Assembly: GCA_026392415.1 (NCBI GenBank)
Contig: JAPLCC010000028.1
Location: 1 to 46,551 of the forward strand
Length of the DNA: 46,551 nucleotides
Source: Propionibacteriales bacterium
Lineage (GTDB): Bacteria > Actinomycetota > Actinomycetes > Propionibacteriales > Nocardioidaceae
Reading direction: 5' to 3'
In this document: in pieces, positions 8,178 through 17,018 of the stretch
Layout of the letters: each line of letters opens with the position of its first letter
Position numbering within the stretch: the first letter of the stretch is position 1
The notes under the pieces: generated by a model
Told to the model about the DNA's origin: nothing
Database searches by the model: none
What the model saw: the letters and a program-made list of their open reading frames with translations, nothing else
Translations under genes and position numbers: made by a program

Positions 8178-10388
8178 TCAGACCTGGTCGACGGCCTCGA
8201 GCCGGACCGGCACGCCGTTGAGCAGCGTCATCCCCGCGATGGGCTCGATGTCGGACGGGGCGGCCGAGGCCAGCAGGTTGGAGTTGGCCCCGCCCGCGGC
8301 GTTGGCGCGACGCCAGCCGCCGCCACCGTGGCCCCAGCCGTGCGGGACGGCGATCGTCCCCTCCCCGACCTCGTCGGTGACGAGCACCCGGGTCTCGATC
8401 CGACCCGTCTTCGACGTGATCGCGACCCGGCCGCCATCCACGAGCCCGGCAGCCTCAGCGTCCGCGGGATTGATGCGGGCGGCGTGCACCCGGGCGCGGC
8501 CCTTCATCAGCGACGGCGCGTTGTGCATCCACGAGTTGTGCGAGCGGATCTCGCGCAGCCCGATCATGCGTAGCGGGTAGTCCGGGTCGACCGGGTGGGT
8601 CAGGTCCACCCGGGCGAGCGCCTTCAGCAGGGTCGGTTCGTCGAGGCGCACGAGACCGTCGCGGTGACGCACGACCGCCTTCTGCAGCCCCACGGGAGCG
8701 CTGTCGGCGAGCACGATGCCGTGTGGGTTCTCGCGCAGGACGCGGGCGCTGATGCCGCCGCGACGCAGCCCGAACCGATCGCCGTAGGGGCCGATCCGGA
8801 TCAGCGCCTCGACGAGCGGGCGGGGGCGCAGGGAGATCGGGCTGAACCGCGTGGCGAGCCCGAGCGGGCCGGCCAGTCGGCGCAACGGCCCACCGGTGAA
8901 CAGCGCGACGCCGGTATGCCGGGCGATCTCGTCGAAGATCTCCCACTCCGGTCGCGCCTCGCCCTGCGGGGGGATCACAGCCTCGGTCATCTGAAGGAAC
9001 GGCAGCGGCGCGGCGCCGTTCATACCGATCGGGAAGTCCTCGCGCTCAAGCCAAGTGGTGCCCGGCAGCAGGTAGTCGGCGTGGCGGTTGGTGTCGTTGA
9101 CGTAGAGGTCGATGCCGACCAGGAGGTCGAGTCGGGGCAGCGCGGCGTCCAGGGCGGCACCGTCCGGCACCGACTGCACCGGGTTACCGGCGGTGACGAA
9201 GAGCGCCCGCAGCTGCTCGTCGCCGGGCGTGGTGATCTCGGCGGCCATGTTGGTGGCCGGGTAGGCGTTGAGGACGTCGGGGAAGTCGCCGATGCGCGAA
9301 CGGTTGTTGTCGTACGACGCGAAACCGGCGACCTGGGCGATCTCGTCGACCGGGATGGGCGACTGCGAGAAGAGCGTCCCGCCCGCGCGGTCGAGGTTGC
9401 CGGTCACCAGCGCGAGGACGTCGATGAGCGCGCTGACGACGGTCGCGTGGGTACCAAGGCTGGCACCGGTGCGACCGTACGCCGTCGCGCGGGGCGCGGT
9501 CGCGAAGTCGCGGGCGAGCTGGCGCACGGTCCCCGCCGGGACGCCGGTGACGTCCTCGGTGCCCTCGGGCGAGAACCGCGCGGCCATCCGGCGGATCGAC
9601 TCGACACCCTTGGACTGCCGGGCGATCGCGGCCTCGTCGGCGAGCCCCTCCTCAAAGATCACGTGCAGCAGCGACAGCAGCAGCCAGGCGTCGGTGTCGG
9701 GGCGCACGGCCACGTGCTCGTGCGCCTTCGCTGTCTCGGTGCGCCGCGGATCGACGACGACGATCCGGCCGCCGCGGGTGCGGAGGTCGCGCAGCTGGTC
9801 CTTGATGCGCGGTGCGAAGAGGGCCGATCCGTGGGAGACGAGCGGGTTGGCGCCGACGATCAGCAGGAAGTCGGTGCGCGGCAGGTCGGGGAACGGCAGC
9901 AGCATCAGCGAGCCGTAGAGCAGGCGGCTCGCTACCAGGCGGGCGTTGGTGTCCTGCGAACCCACGGAGTAGATGTGCTTGGTGCCCAGGGCGAGACCGA
10001 AGCCCAGCATCCACAGTGCGTGCGAGTAGGAGAACGCCGAGGGGTTGCCGTAGTACATCCCGACGGACCTGCGCCCGTGGGTACGCATGATCGTGCGCAG
10101 GCGCGCGGAGATCTCGCTCATCGCAATTTCCCACGAGACCTGCTCGAAGGTGCCGTCGGGGCGGCGGCGCAGCGGGTGCAGCACGCGATCGGGGTCGTGG
10201 GCGATCTCGTGGAAGGCGATGCCCTTGGGGCAGGCCTGCCCGCGGGAGAGGGGGTGGTCAGGGTCGGGGCGCAGCTGCGTGACGCGGCCGTCCTCGACCG
10301 TGGCGACGAGCCCGCAGAGGGGCTCGCAGATGCGGCAGAACGTGATCTTCTCGGTGGCGCCCACCAGGGGCAGCTGCGTACGCGACAT
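8178..10388 (-). CDS. Molybdopterin (bis-MGD type) oxidoreductase
   Basis: A 736-residue cytoplasmic enzyme of the formate dehydrogenase/nitrate reductase superfamily. Cys18, Cys21, Cys25 and Cys53 (CRICEPLCG ... GQACPKG) form the usual N-terminal [4Fe-4S] site. Cofactor-binding segments include FLLIVGANPLVSHG, GRIVVVDPRRTETA and, near the C-terminus, the molybdopterin-binding beta-barrel region (HAARINPADAEAAGLVDG). No twin-arginine signal is seen. Where nitrate reductases carry the Mo-ligand Cys I read NARLVASRLLYG, so the metal ligand is uncertain. ATG 10388 is chosen because GAGGA precedes it and it gives the iron-sulfur motif its normal place. It sits downstream of the fadB-like gene on the same strand, behind a hairpin. 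A role in oxidising or hydroxylating the pathway substrate is inference. Confidence 0.88.
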   Translation of the reverse strand: MSRTQLPLVGATEKITFCRICEPLCGLVATVEDGRVTQLRPDPDHPLSRGQACPKGIAFHEIAHDPDRVLHPLRRRPDGTFEQVSWEIAMSEISARLRTIMRTHGRRSVGMYYGNPSAFSYSHALWMLGFGLALGTKHIYSVGSQDTNARLVASRLLYGSLMLLPFPDLPRTDFLLIVGANPLVSHGSALFAPRIKDQLRDLRTRGGRIVVVDPRRTETAKAHEHVAVRPDTDAWLLLSLLHVIFEEGLADEAAIARQSKGVESIRRMAARFSPEGTEDVTGVPAGTVRQLARDFATAPRATAYGRTGASLGTHATVVSALIDVLALVTGNLDRAGGTLFSQSPIPVDEIAQVAGFASYDNNRSRIGDFPDVLNAYPATNMAAEITTPGDEQLRALFVTAGNPVQSVPDGAALDAALPRLDLLVGIDLYVNDTNRHADYLLPGTTWLEREDFPIGMNGAAPLPFLQMTEAVIPPQGEARPEWEIFDEIARHTGVALFTGGPLRRLAGPLGLATRFSPISLRPRPLVEALIRIGPYGDRFGLRRGGISARVLRENPHGIVLADSAPVGLQKAVVRHRDGLVRLDEPTLLKALARVDLTHPVDPDYPLRMIGLREIRSHNSWMHNAPSLMKGRARVHAARINPADAEAAGLVDGGRVAITSKTGRIETRVLVTDEVGEGTIAVPHGWGHGGGGWRRANAAGGANSNLLASAAPSDIEPIAGMTLLNGVPVRLEAVDQV

Positions 10389-10427
10389 AGTTCCTCGGCT
10401 TCGACCGGCTTGGGTGTGGTGTGAACA

Positions 10428-10458
10428 GGGCGGGCACAGGGATCGCCCGTGCCCGCCC
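10428..10458 (-). terminator. Hairpin after the first fadB-like gene
   Basis: GGGCGGGCAC (10428-10437) and GTGCCCGCCC (10449-10458) form a perfect 10-bp stem with an 11-nt loop, 19 bp after the fadB-like stop codon. There is no T run. It may terminate or attenuate read-through into the molybdopterin oxidoreductase gene that starts at 10388. Confidence 0.6.
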
Positions 10459-10476
10459 GGTGGTGGACCGCCGGCC

Positions 10477-12660
10477 TCAGGCGGGGAAGCGCTCGCCCTT
10501 TGCGGCCTTGTCCTTGAGCCACTGCGCGGGCGCGAACCGGTCGCCATACTTCTCGGCGAGCTCCTCGGCGCGCGCGACAAAGCCGGCGAGGCCGCCCTCG
10601 TAGTTCGTCATGAACGTGACGGTGCCGCCGGTGATGGCCGGGAACCCGATGCCCATGATCGAGCCGATGTTCGCGGCGGCCGCCGACTCGATGACGCCCT
10701 CCTCGAAGCAGCGGGCGGTGTCGAGCGCCTCGGCGAACATCATCCGGTCGCGCACGTCCTGGATCGGGATCTGCTGCTCGGCCACGGGGAACACCTCGGC
10801 GAGACCCGACCACAGCGAGAGGCGGTTGCCACGGTCGTCGTACTCGTAGAAGCCCTTGCCGCGCAGGCGGCCCGCGCGCCCCTCGTCCAGCATCCGTCGG
10901 ACGACGGCCGTGCCGGGGTGGTCGAGGAAGTTCCTGCCCTCGGCCTCCTCCGCGGCTTTGGTGGACTCCGCGATCTTGGCCATCAGCTCCATGTTGAGCT
11001 CGTCGGAGAGCTGGAGCACGGGAGCCGGGTAGCCGGCCGAGGTGGTCGCGCGCTCGAGGGTCCAGGGCGCCACGCCCTCGGCGAGCATCGCCAGACCCTC
11101 GTTGATCATGTAGCCGATGACTCGCGAGGTGTAGAACCCGCGGCTGTCGTTGACGACGATCGGGATCTTCTTGATCGCCAGGACGTAGTCGATCGTGCGG
11201 GCCAGGGCGGCGTCGGAGGTCTTGGCGCCACGGATGATCTCGACCAGCGGCATCTTGTCGACGGGGCTGAAGAAGTGGATACCGATGAAGTCCTCCTGCC
11301 GTTGCACCCCCTCGGCCAGACCGGTGATCGGCAGGGTCGAGGTGTTCGAGCCGAGCAGGGCGTCGGGCTCGACGACGTCCTCGATCTCCTGGAACACCTT
11401 GTGCTTGAGGCCCTGGTCCTCGAAGACGGCCTCGACGACGAAGTCGACGCCAGCGAAGTCGGCCGGGTCGGCGGTCGCGGTGATCCGGGCGAGGATCTCG
11501 TCGGCCTTCGCCTGTGTCATCCGACCTCGCGAGACCTGCTTGTCCAGCAGCTTGACCGAGTAGGCCCTGCCGCGGTCGGCAGCCTCCTGGGTGACGTCCT
11601 TGAGCACGACCTCCATCCCGACGACGGCCGAGGAGTAGGCGATGCCCGCGCCCATCATCCCGGCGCCGAGCACGCCGACCTTCTGCGGCACCTTCTTGTC
11701 GTGTCCCGCGGGCCGCAGCGAGCCGCCGTTGAGCGCCTGCAGGTCGAAGAAGAACGCCTGGATCATCGCGGTCGAGACCCGGCCCGTGCACAGACCGGCG
11801 AAATAGCGGGCCTCGATGCGCTCGGCATTCGCGAAGTCGACCTGCGCGCCCTCGACGGCGGCGGCGATAATCGCGCGCGGAGCGGGGAACGGGACACCCT
11901 TGGCCTGCTGGCGAACGTTGCCGGGCAGGGCGGGCAGCAGTCCCGCGATCGCCGGGTGACTCGGCGCACCGCCGGGGATCTTGTAGCCCTTGCGGTCCCA
12001 CGGCTGGGTGCGGGCGTCCTCGTCGTCCCTGTGCTCGAGGATCCAACGCTTGGCGGCGGGCACGAGCTCGTCGAGGGTGTCCACGACCTCGTCGACGAGA
12101 CCCTTGTCGAGCGCCTTCTGGCCGCGGAACTTCGCACCCGTCGTCAGCACGTCCATGAGCGCCTTGACGAGGCCGAGCAGGCGCACGGCGCGGACGATGC
12201 CGCCGCCCCCGGGCAGCAGACCGAGCTGCACCTCGGGCAGGCCGACCTCGGCGCCGGCAAACAGGATGCGACGGTGGGTGGAGAGGGCGATCTCGAAGCC
12301 ACCGCCGAGTGCCGCGCCGTTGATCGCGGAGACCACCGGCACGCCGAGCGTCTCGAGGCGGCGCAGGTCTGCCTTGATCTCGAGGGAGTCGTCGTGAATC
12401 TTCGCCGCGTCGCCGGGGCCGAGCTCGAGCAGCTGGTTGAGGTTGCCGCCGGCGAAGAAGGTCTTCTTCGCGCTAGAGAGGACGACGCCGATGACGCTGC
12501 CCTCGGCGATCTCCTTCTCGAGCCGGTCGAGGGCGGCACGCATGCCCTCGACGTAGATCGGGTTCATGGTGTTGGCCGACGCGGTGGGGTCATCGAGCAC
12601 GAGGTCGACGACGTTGTCGGCGTCCTTCTCGTAGCGGACGCCGGAGACGGTGCTGGTCAT
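10477..12660 (-). CDS. FadB-type fused enoyl-CoA hydratase / 3-hydroxyacyl-CoA dehydrogenase (copy 1)
   Basis: A 727-residue bifunctional beta-oxidation enzyme. Residues 1-200 are a crotonase domain with [16 protein letters not shown] and catalytic Glu123 and Glu143 ([11 protein letters not shown]), equivalent to Glu119 and Glu139 of E. coli FadB. A linker leads to the NAD-binding Rossmann domain starting [14 protein letters not shown] (glycines 332, 334, 337), then [24 protein letters not shown] and [17 protein letters not shown]. The C-terminal 3HCDH domains close the protein (GKGFYEYDD). ATG 12660 follows an AAAGGA. The thiolase gene ends 31 bp upstream, so the two form a fadA-fadB unit. 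A paralogue lies at 23056-25254; the two probably differ in substrate. Confidence 0.93.
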   Translation of the reverse strand: MTSTVSGVRYEKDADNVVDLVLDDPTASANTMNPIYVEGMRAALDRLEKEIAEGSVIGVVLSSAKKTFFAGGNLNQLLELGPGDAAKIHDDSLEIKADLRRLETLGVPVVSAINGAALGGGFEIALSTHRRILFAGAEVGLPEVQLGLLPGGGGIVRAVRLLGLVKALMDVLTTGAKFRGQKALDKGLVDEVVDTLDELVPAAKRWILEHRDDEDARTQPWDRKGYKIPGGAPSHPAIAGLLPALPGNVRQQAKGVPFPAPRAIIAAAVEGAQVDFANAERIEARYFAGLCTGRVSTAMIQAFFFDLQALNGGSLRPAGHDKKVPQKVGVLGAGMMGAGIAYSSAVVGMEVVLKDVTQEAADRGRAYSVKLLDKQVSRGRMTQAKADEILARITATADPADFAGVDFVVEAVFEDQGLKHKVFQEIEDVVEPDALLGSNTSTLPITGLAEGVQRQEDFIGIHFFSPVDKMPLVEIIRGAKTSDAALARTIDYVLAIKKIPIVVNDSRGFYTSRVIGYMINEGLAMLAEGVAPWTLERATTSAGYPAPVLQLSDELNMELMAKIAESTKAAEEAEGRNFLDHPGTAVVRRMLDEGRAGRLRGKGFYEYDDRGNRLSLWSGLAEVFPVAEQQIPIQDVRDRMMFAEALDTARCFEEGVIESAAAANIGSIMGIGFPAITGGTVTFMTNYEGGLAGFVARAEELAEKYGDRFAPAQWLKDKAAKGERFPA

Positions 12661-12691
12661 GGGGCTCTGTTCCTTTCCCGACCCGGGCGGG

Positions 12692-13912
12692 TCAGACGCG
12701 CTCGATGATGGTGGCGATGCCCATGCCGCCGCCGACGCAGAGCGTGGCGAGGCCGCGGCGCAGGTCGCGCCGCTCGAGCTCGTCGAGGAGGGTGCCGAGG
12801 ATCATCGCTCCGGTCGCGCCCAGCGGGTGGCCGAGCGCGATCGCACCGCCGTTGACGTTGGTGATCTCGTGGCTGATGTCGAGATCGCGCATGAACCTCA
12901 TGGCGACCGAGGCGAAGGCCTCGTTGATCTCGAACAGGTCGATGTCTGCAACCGAGAGGCTGGCCTTGGCCAGTGCCTTGCGGGCTGCGGGCGCGGGTCC
13001 GGTCAGCATGATCGTGGGGTCGGCGCCGGACACGGCGGCCGCCACGATGCGCGCGCGCGGCGTGAGGCCGAGGTCGTTGCCGACCTGCTCGTTTCCGATC
13101 GCCACGAGCGAGGCGCCGTCGACGATGCCCGAGGAGTTGCCGGCGTGGTGGACGTGGTCGATCTTCTCGAGCCAGTGGTACTTCTCCAACGCCACGAAGT
13201 CGAAGCCGCCCTGCGCACCCATCTCAGCGAACGACGGCTTGAGGCCCGCCAGCGTCTCGGCGGTGGTGTTCGGCTTCAGGAAGTCGTCGCGGTCGAGCAC
13301 GGCGAGGCCATTGCGGTCGACGACGGGCACCACCGAGCGGTCGAAGTAGCCGTTCGCCTGGGCCTTGGCGGCGCGCTTCTGCGACTCGACGGCGTAGGCG
13401 TCGACGTCGTCGCGGCTCCAACCCTCGACGGTGGCGATCAGGTCGGCGCCGATGCCCTGGGGCACGAAGTCGGTCGTCCATGCGGTCTCGGGATCGAGCG
13501 CCAGGGCACCACCGTCGGCGCCGAGCGGGACCCGCGACATCGACTCGACGCCACCGGCGAGGATGAGGTCCTCCCAGCCGCCGCGGATGCGCGCGGCCGC
13601 CTGGTTGACGGCCTCGAGGCCGGAGGCACAGAAGCGGTTCAGCTGCACACCCGACACGGTCTCCGGCAGTCCCGACGCAAGCGCGGCGACCTTCGCGATG
13701 TCGCCGCCCTGGTCGCCGACGGGCGACACCACGCCGAGCACGACGTCGTCGACGCGCTGCGGGTCGAGGGAGGAGTGACGGGTCTGGATCTCGTCGAGGA
13801 GGCCGCCGATCAGGTCGATCGGCTTGACCGAGTGCAGCGAACCGTCCTTCTTGCCCTTGCTTCGGGGAGTCCGGATCGCGTCGTAGATGAATGCTTCAGC
13901 GGCTGGCGCCAT
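12692..13912 (-). CDS. Acetyl-CoA C-acyltransferase (thiolase, copy 1)
   Basis: A 406-residue degradative thiolase that cleaves 3-ketoacyl-CoA to acetyl- or propionyl-CoA and a shortened acyl-CoA. The acyl-enzyme Cys is Cys95 in [13 protein letters not shown]; the His motif is [15 protein letters not shown], and the second Cys is in CVGGGMG near the C-terminus. ATG 13912 is chosen over an upstream ATG because AGGAAA lies six bases before it and [16 protein letters not shown] is a normal thiolase start. It follows the P450 gene by 75 bp and is closely followed by the fadB-like gene. A paralogue is at 25269-26480 with the same partner order. Confidence 0.94.
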   Translation of the reverse strand: MAPAAEAFIYDAIRTPRSKGKKDGSLHSVKPIDLIGGLLDEIQTRHSSLDPQRVDDVVLGVVSPVGDQGGDIAKVAALASGLPETVSGVQLNRFCASGLEAVNQAAARIRGGWEDLILAGGVESMSRVPLGADGGALALDPETAWTTDFVPQGIGADLIATVEGWSRDDVDAYAVESQKRAAKAQANGYFDRSVVPVVDRNGLAVLDRDDFLKPNTTAETLAGLKPSFAEMGAQGGFDFVALEKYHWLEKIDHVHHAGNSSGIVDGASLVAIGNEQVGNDLGLTPRARIVAAAVSGADPTIMLTGPAPAARKALAKASLSVADIDLFEINEAFASVAMRFMRDLDISHEITNVNGGAIALGHPLGATGAMILGTLLDELERRDLRRGLATLCVGGGMGIATIIERV

Positions 13913-13987
13913 GGGAGTTTCCTGACTTCTTCTCGGGAGGTAGGGCGGGCGACGTGCCCGGCCGGGGAACAATGGAGGGACTGCTGC

Positions 13988-15304
13988 TCACACCGCTGCG
14001 GTCGCGCTGCGTCGAAGGGAGAGCGTGACGCGTCCTCCCTTCTTCGGGGTGAAGGTGAGGCCGCGGCTGCGCCATCGCTCGTCGGGGGCATCCGTCGAAT
14101 GGAGCTCGAAGAGCTCGAAGAAGGTGCGGACGACGATCTCGAGCTCGAGCTGTGCGAAGGCGGCGCCCAGGCACCTGCGGACTCCACCGCCGAAGGGCAG
14201 CCAGACCAGCGGGTCGACCCGCTCGCCCACGAAACGGTCAGGGTCGAAGCGCTGCGGGTCCGGGTAGATGTCCGGGTCCTCGTGGATCAGCATGATGTTG
14301 CCGGTGACAATGGTCCCTTCGGGCAGGGACCATCGACCGACGCGGGCGCCGTCGACCTTCGCCATCCGGCCGAGGCCGTCGATCACGGGACGGGTGCGCT
14401 GCACCTCGGCCAACACCGCGCGCAGGTACTCGGAGCTGTCGGCGGCGAGGTCGGACTGCAGCCGGGCCACCACGGCGGGGTGACGACTGAGCCGCTCCAT
14501 CGTCCAGGCCAAGGTGCCGGCGGTTGTCTCGTGTCCGGCTCCTAGCAGCGTGAGCAGCTCGTCGGCGATGCGGCGGGCATCGAGACGGGAGCCGTCGTCG
14601 TAGCGGGCCTGCAGCATGACCGCGAGGACGTCGCCGCGCTCGGCAAGCGCAGGGTCGGCCTCCGCCTGGTCGATGAGTCGGTCGATGATCGCGTCGTAGC
14701 GCACCCGGCCGCGGGCGTAGCGCTCCCAAGGGTTGAGCCCGAGGAACGGCTTGTTGGGGATCGGCAGGCCGAAGAGCTTCTGCCCGAAGGTGATCCACCC
14801 GGGCAGCAGGTCCTTGAGGTCGTCGAAGTCGCGTCCCTCGGCACCGAAGACGGCGCGCAGGATGATGTCGAAGGTGAGCTCCATGAAGGGCTCGGCGACC
14901 TCGAAGGGGCGGTCGACGGGCCAGGTCGCCATCGCCTCACGCGTGAGGCGCTCGATGACCTGCTCGTGGGCATGGAGGCGGCGACCGTGGAAGCAGGGGG
15001 TGAGCAGCTTGCGCTCGCGGAGGTGCTCGTCGTCAGACAGCGCGAAGATCGACCCGGGGCCTAGGATCCGTCCGAGATTCGGATCGGTGCGCCCGAACTC
15101 CTCGGTGTTGGTGATCAGTTCGCGCACCTCGGCCGGGTCGGCCAGGACCACGAAGGTGCCGAAGGTCAGGGCCTGGAAGCTGAAGGCGCTGCCGTACTTG
15201 CGGCGCATGTGCCGCGCTCCCCACGGTCGCGCGAGAGCGACGCAGGCCGTCTGTGCGACGGCGGGCACGCGCGGTGCCGGAGGCATCAAAATCGGGGTGG
15301 ACAC
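13988..15304 (-). CDS. Cytochrome P450
   Basis: A 438-residue soluble haem monooxygenase. The I-helix reads LLGAGHETTAGT (oxygen-activation Thr), the K-helix ExxR is EVQR, and the haem-binding loop is FGGGVRRCLGAAFA with Cys378 as thiolate ligand. No membrane anchor is visible. The loop style resembles mycobacterial CYP138/CYP135-like and fatty-acid or terpene P450s, but substrate cannot be read. The GTG start at 15304 has AAGGGGGA upstream. It is first of a unit P450-thiolase-fadB, separated by a hairpin from the upstream NTF2-like gene. No dedicated ferredoxin or reductase gene lies nearby. A terminal or allylic hydroxylation feeding the CoA pathway is the likely job. Confidence 0.93.
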   Translation of the reverse strand: MSTPILMPPAPRVPAVAQTACVALARPWGARHMRRKYGSAFSFQALTFGTFVVLADPAEVRELITNTEEFGRTDPNLGRILGPGSIFALSDDEHLRERKLLTPCFHGRRLHAHEQVIERLTREAMATWPVDRPFEVAEPFMELTFDIILRAVFGAEGRDFDDLKDLLPGWITFGQKLFGLPIPNKPFLGLNPWERYARGRVRYDAIIDRLIDQAEADPALAERGDVLAVMLQARYDDGSRLDARRIADELLTLLGAGHETTAGTLAWTMERLSRHPAVVARLQSDLAADSSEYLRAVLAEVQRTRPVIDGLGRMAKVDGARVGRWSLPEGTIVTGNIMLIHEDPDIYPDPQRFDPDRFVGERVDPLVWLPFGGGVRRCLGAAFAQLELEIVVRTFFELFELHSTDAPDERWRSRGLTFTPKKGGRVTLSLRRSATAAV

Positions 15305-15370
15305 TTCGGTCCCCCTTCCTGATCGACAGGTGGTGGCGACCCACTAGGGGTTCGCCCCGAGAGGGAGGGA

Positions 15371-15418
15371 GGTCGGCCGGCGCCGGGACTGGACGGTCAT
15401 GGTCGGCGCCGGCCGACC
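15371..15418 (-). terminator. Long perfect hairpin after the second NTF2-like gene
   Basis: GGTCGGCCGGCGCC (15371-15384) and GGCGCCGGCCGACC (15405-15418) are exact inverted repeats, a 14-bp stem with a 20-nt loop, starting 3 bp after the stop codon of the NTF2-like gene. No T run follows. A strong terminator or transcript-stabilising hairpin ahead of the P450 gene. Confidence 0.7.
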
Positions 15419-15421
15419 GGC

Positions 15422-16222
15422 TCAGTGGTTGCTGACGAACGGCAACTTGCGCGCCAGACGGATCGCCGGGGTGGCCACCTGGCCGCCCTTGACGAGGGCC
15501 TTGAAGGCGAGGCTGGTGTCGGCGGGCATGAGCTTCTGGATCTGCAGCAGCTCGAAGGGGTCGTAGAGGGTCTCGCCGCGGATCACCTTGTGGGTCTTCG
15601 CGTCGAGGTGGTAGCGGTCGACGGGGTAGCCCTGGATGTAGGCGCCGGTGCCGGGAATGGCCGGCGCCCCGGGGGTGAAGGGGTACATCCGCAGCGGGTT
15701 GTCCCAGTGGCCGCAGCCGACATAGCGACCCATGAAGATGACGTCGCCGGTGGGCCCGACCTGGAGCGAGACCTCGCCGGGGATCAGGTAGTAGGCCATG
15801 TCAGGGGAGGCGTCGAAGAAGGCGATGTTGTAGTCGATGAACTCCTGGACGCTGGTCATGTTGCGGCCGAAGCACAGCGGGTCCTTGTAGACGCAGTTCT
15901 CGTCGACGGTAAGTCGTACGAGGTCCTCCTGCACACCGCCACTCCACGCCGACCAGTAGGCCTTGAGCCACTCCAGCACCCACATCACGTCGTTGCCGAG
16001 CTTCTCGGTGTAGTAGGCGCACTGCGCCTCCACCTCCTCGAACAGCTTGCGCGTCATGTTCTGCAGCTCTGCCTCGCTGACCGTCGGGATCGGGGCCGAT
16101 CGGTTGCCTTGCACGAAGGGCGGCATCGGCTTGAGGCTCAGGCGGCTGACGGCGGCCTGGAACCGGGCCTCGACGTCGATGTCGGTGTCGTAGTAGGACG
16201 ACTTCTTGGAGGAAGTGGGCAT
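15422..16222 (-). CDS. NTF2/SnoaL-like fold protein, paralogue B
   Basis: A 266-residue paralogue of the protein at 2571-3434. Matching segments in the same order include KPMPPFVQGNRSAP, NDVMWVLEWLKAYWSAWSGG, EDLVRLTVDENCVYKDPLCF, YVGCGHWDNPLRMYPF, IRGETLYDPFELLQIQKLMP and the basic C-terminus RLARKLPF. The shared Cys-Gly-His-Trp and the Val-Tyr-Lys-Asp-Pro segments are candidate functional residues. ATG 16222 is preceded by GGAG at six bases. The gene stands alone between its own promoter region, divergent from a TetR gene, and a strong hairpin. The function is unknown; a cyclase/isomerase or a hydrophobic-ligand binding role are both possible. Confidence 0.75.
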   Translation of the reverse strand: MPTSSKKSSYYDTDIDVEARFQAAVSRLSLKPMPPFVQGNRSAPIPTVSEAELQNMTRKLFEEVEAQCAYYTEKLGNDVMWVLEWLKAYWSAWSGGVQEDLVRLTVDENCVYKDPLCFGRNMTSVQEFIDYNIAFFDASPDMAYYLIPGEVSLQVGPTGDVIFMGRYVGCGHWDNPLRMYPFTPGAPAIPGTGAYIQGYPVDRYHLDAKTHKVIRGETLYDPFELLQIQKLMPADTSLAFKALVKGGQVATPAIRLARKLPFVSNH

Positions 16223-16441
16223 CGTTGCTCCGTTCTGGCCAGGGCGCCATCGCCCCGGCTTATGGGATACATCCGTAACCTAGACTGTGCCTGCGGCCTC
16301 TGGCTACGGGTGCATCCAAGAATGGCCGGAACCGGCAATCCGTGGCCACGACGGGTCTAGGCTCAAGCCATCGCCACCACCGAGAGCTCCCTCCACTCGA
16401 GCGATCCAGCGCTCGCGCGGCGCGCCAGGCGGCGCGACGCG
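16223..16441. promoter_or_regulatory. Divergent control region with palindrome GGATACATCC
   Basis: The 219 bp between the leftward NTF2-like gene and the rightward TetR gene contain GGATACATCC (16265-16274), inside TTATGGGATACATCCGTAA (16260-16278), which also has outer TTA/TAA arms offset by half a base. A possible -10 TAGACT for the TetR gene lies at 16281-16286. No other gene is visible. Operator use by the adjacent TetR protein is inferred from position only. Confidence 0.35.
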
Positions 16442-16984
16442 ATGATCGACGCCGCCCTGACGATCGTGCACGAGAGAGGTGTCTCCGCCGTCGGCGTGCG
16501 CAGCCTGTGCGCTCGCACCCACCTCAACCAGCGCTACTTCTACGAGAGCTTCGACGCGGTCGAGGACGTGCTGCTCGCGGCACTGGACTCGATCATCGAC
16601 GAACTGGTGGCTGCCGGCGCCGTCGCCCTGCACGATCGCACCTACCGCGCCCGCGTAGCCCGGGCCCGGCACGTGATGAGCACGGCCCTGGGCGTGATCC
16701 TCGACGACCCGCGCAAGGCGAGCCTGCTGGGCGCGCTGAGCGCAGGACCCGCGCCGCTCCCCCGGCAGTTCCGGCGTCGCATCGGGCGGCTGACCGAGGC
16801 CATCCTGGCCGAGCGGGAGACCGTGGCACACGGCTTCGACCGATCGACCGCGATCTACGTGACGGCGGGCAGCACGCAGCTCACGACCGCCTGGCTCGCC
16901 GGCGAGCTCGACATCGATCGCGACGAGCTGGCCGATCGCCTGGCCCGTCTCGCCGTCGGCGCCGCCGGGCACCGGACGCGGTAG
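16442..16984 (+). CDS. TetR/AcrR-family regulator with uncertain start
   Basis: A 180-residue TetR-type repressor as called from ATG 16442. The helix-turn-helix reads VSAVGVRSLCARTHLNQRYFYESF, the last part being the recognition helix. ATG 16442 lies within the expected first helix (MIDAALTIVHERG), so the domain would lack its usual basic lead-in. That lead-in (ARRARRRDA) is encoded in frame immediately upstream back to a TAG at 16358, but with no ATG, GTG or TTG. An ATC at 16370, giving IATTESSLHSSDP, would need a non-standard start. Either the short form is used, the start is unusual, or the read has an error. It is divergent from the NTF2-like gene at 15422-16222. Confidence 0.75.
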   Translation: MIDAALTIVHERGVSAVGVRSLCARTHLNQRYFYESFDAVEDVLLAALDSIIDELVAAGAVALHDRTYRARVARARHVMSTALGVILDDPRKASLLGALSAGPAPLPRQFRRRIGRLTEAILAERETVAHGFDRSTAIYVTAGSTQLTTAWLAGELDIDRDELADRLARLAVGAAGHRTR

Positions 16985-17018
16985 CACCCGGGCTCGACGG
17001 CGCCACGAGCGACCTGCT

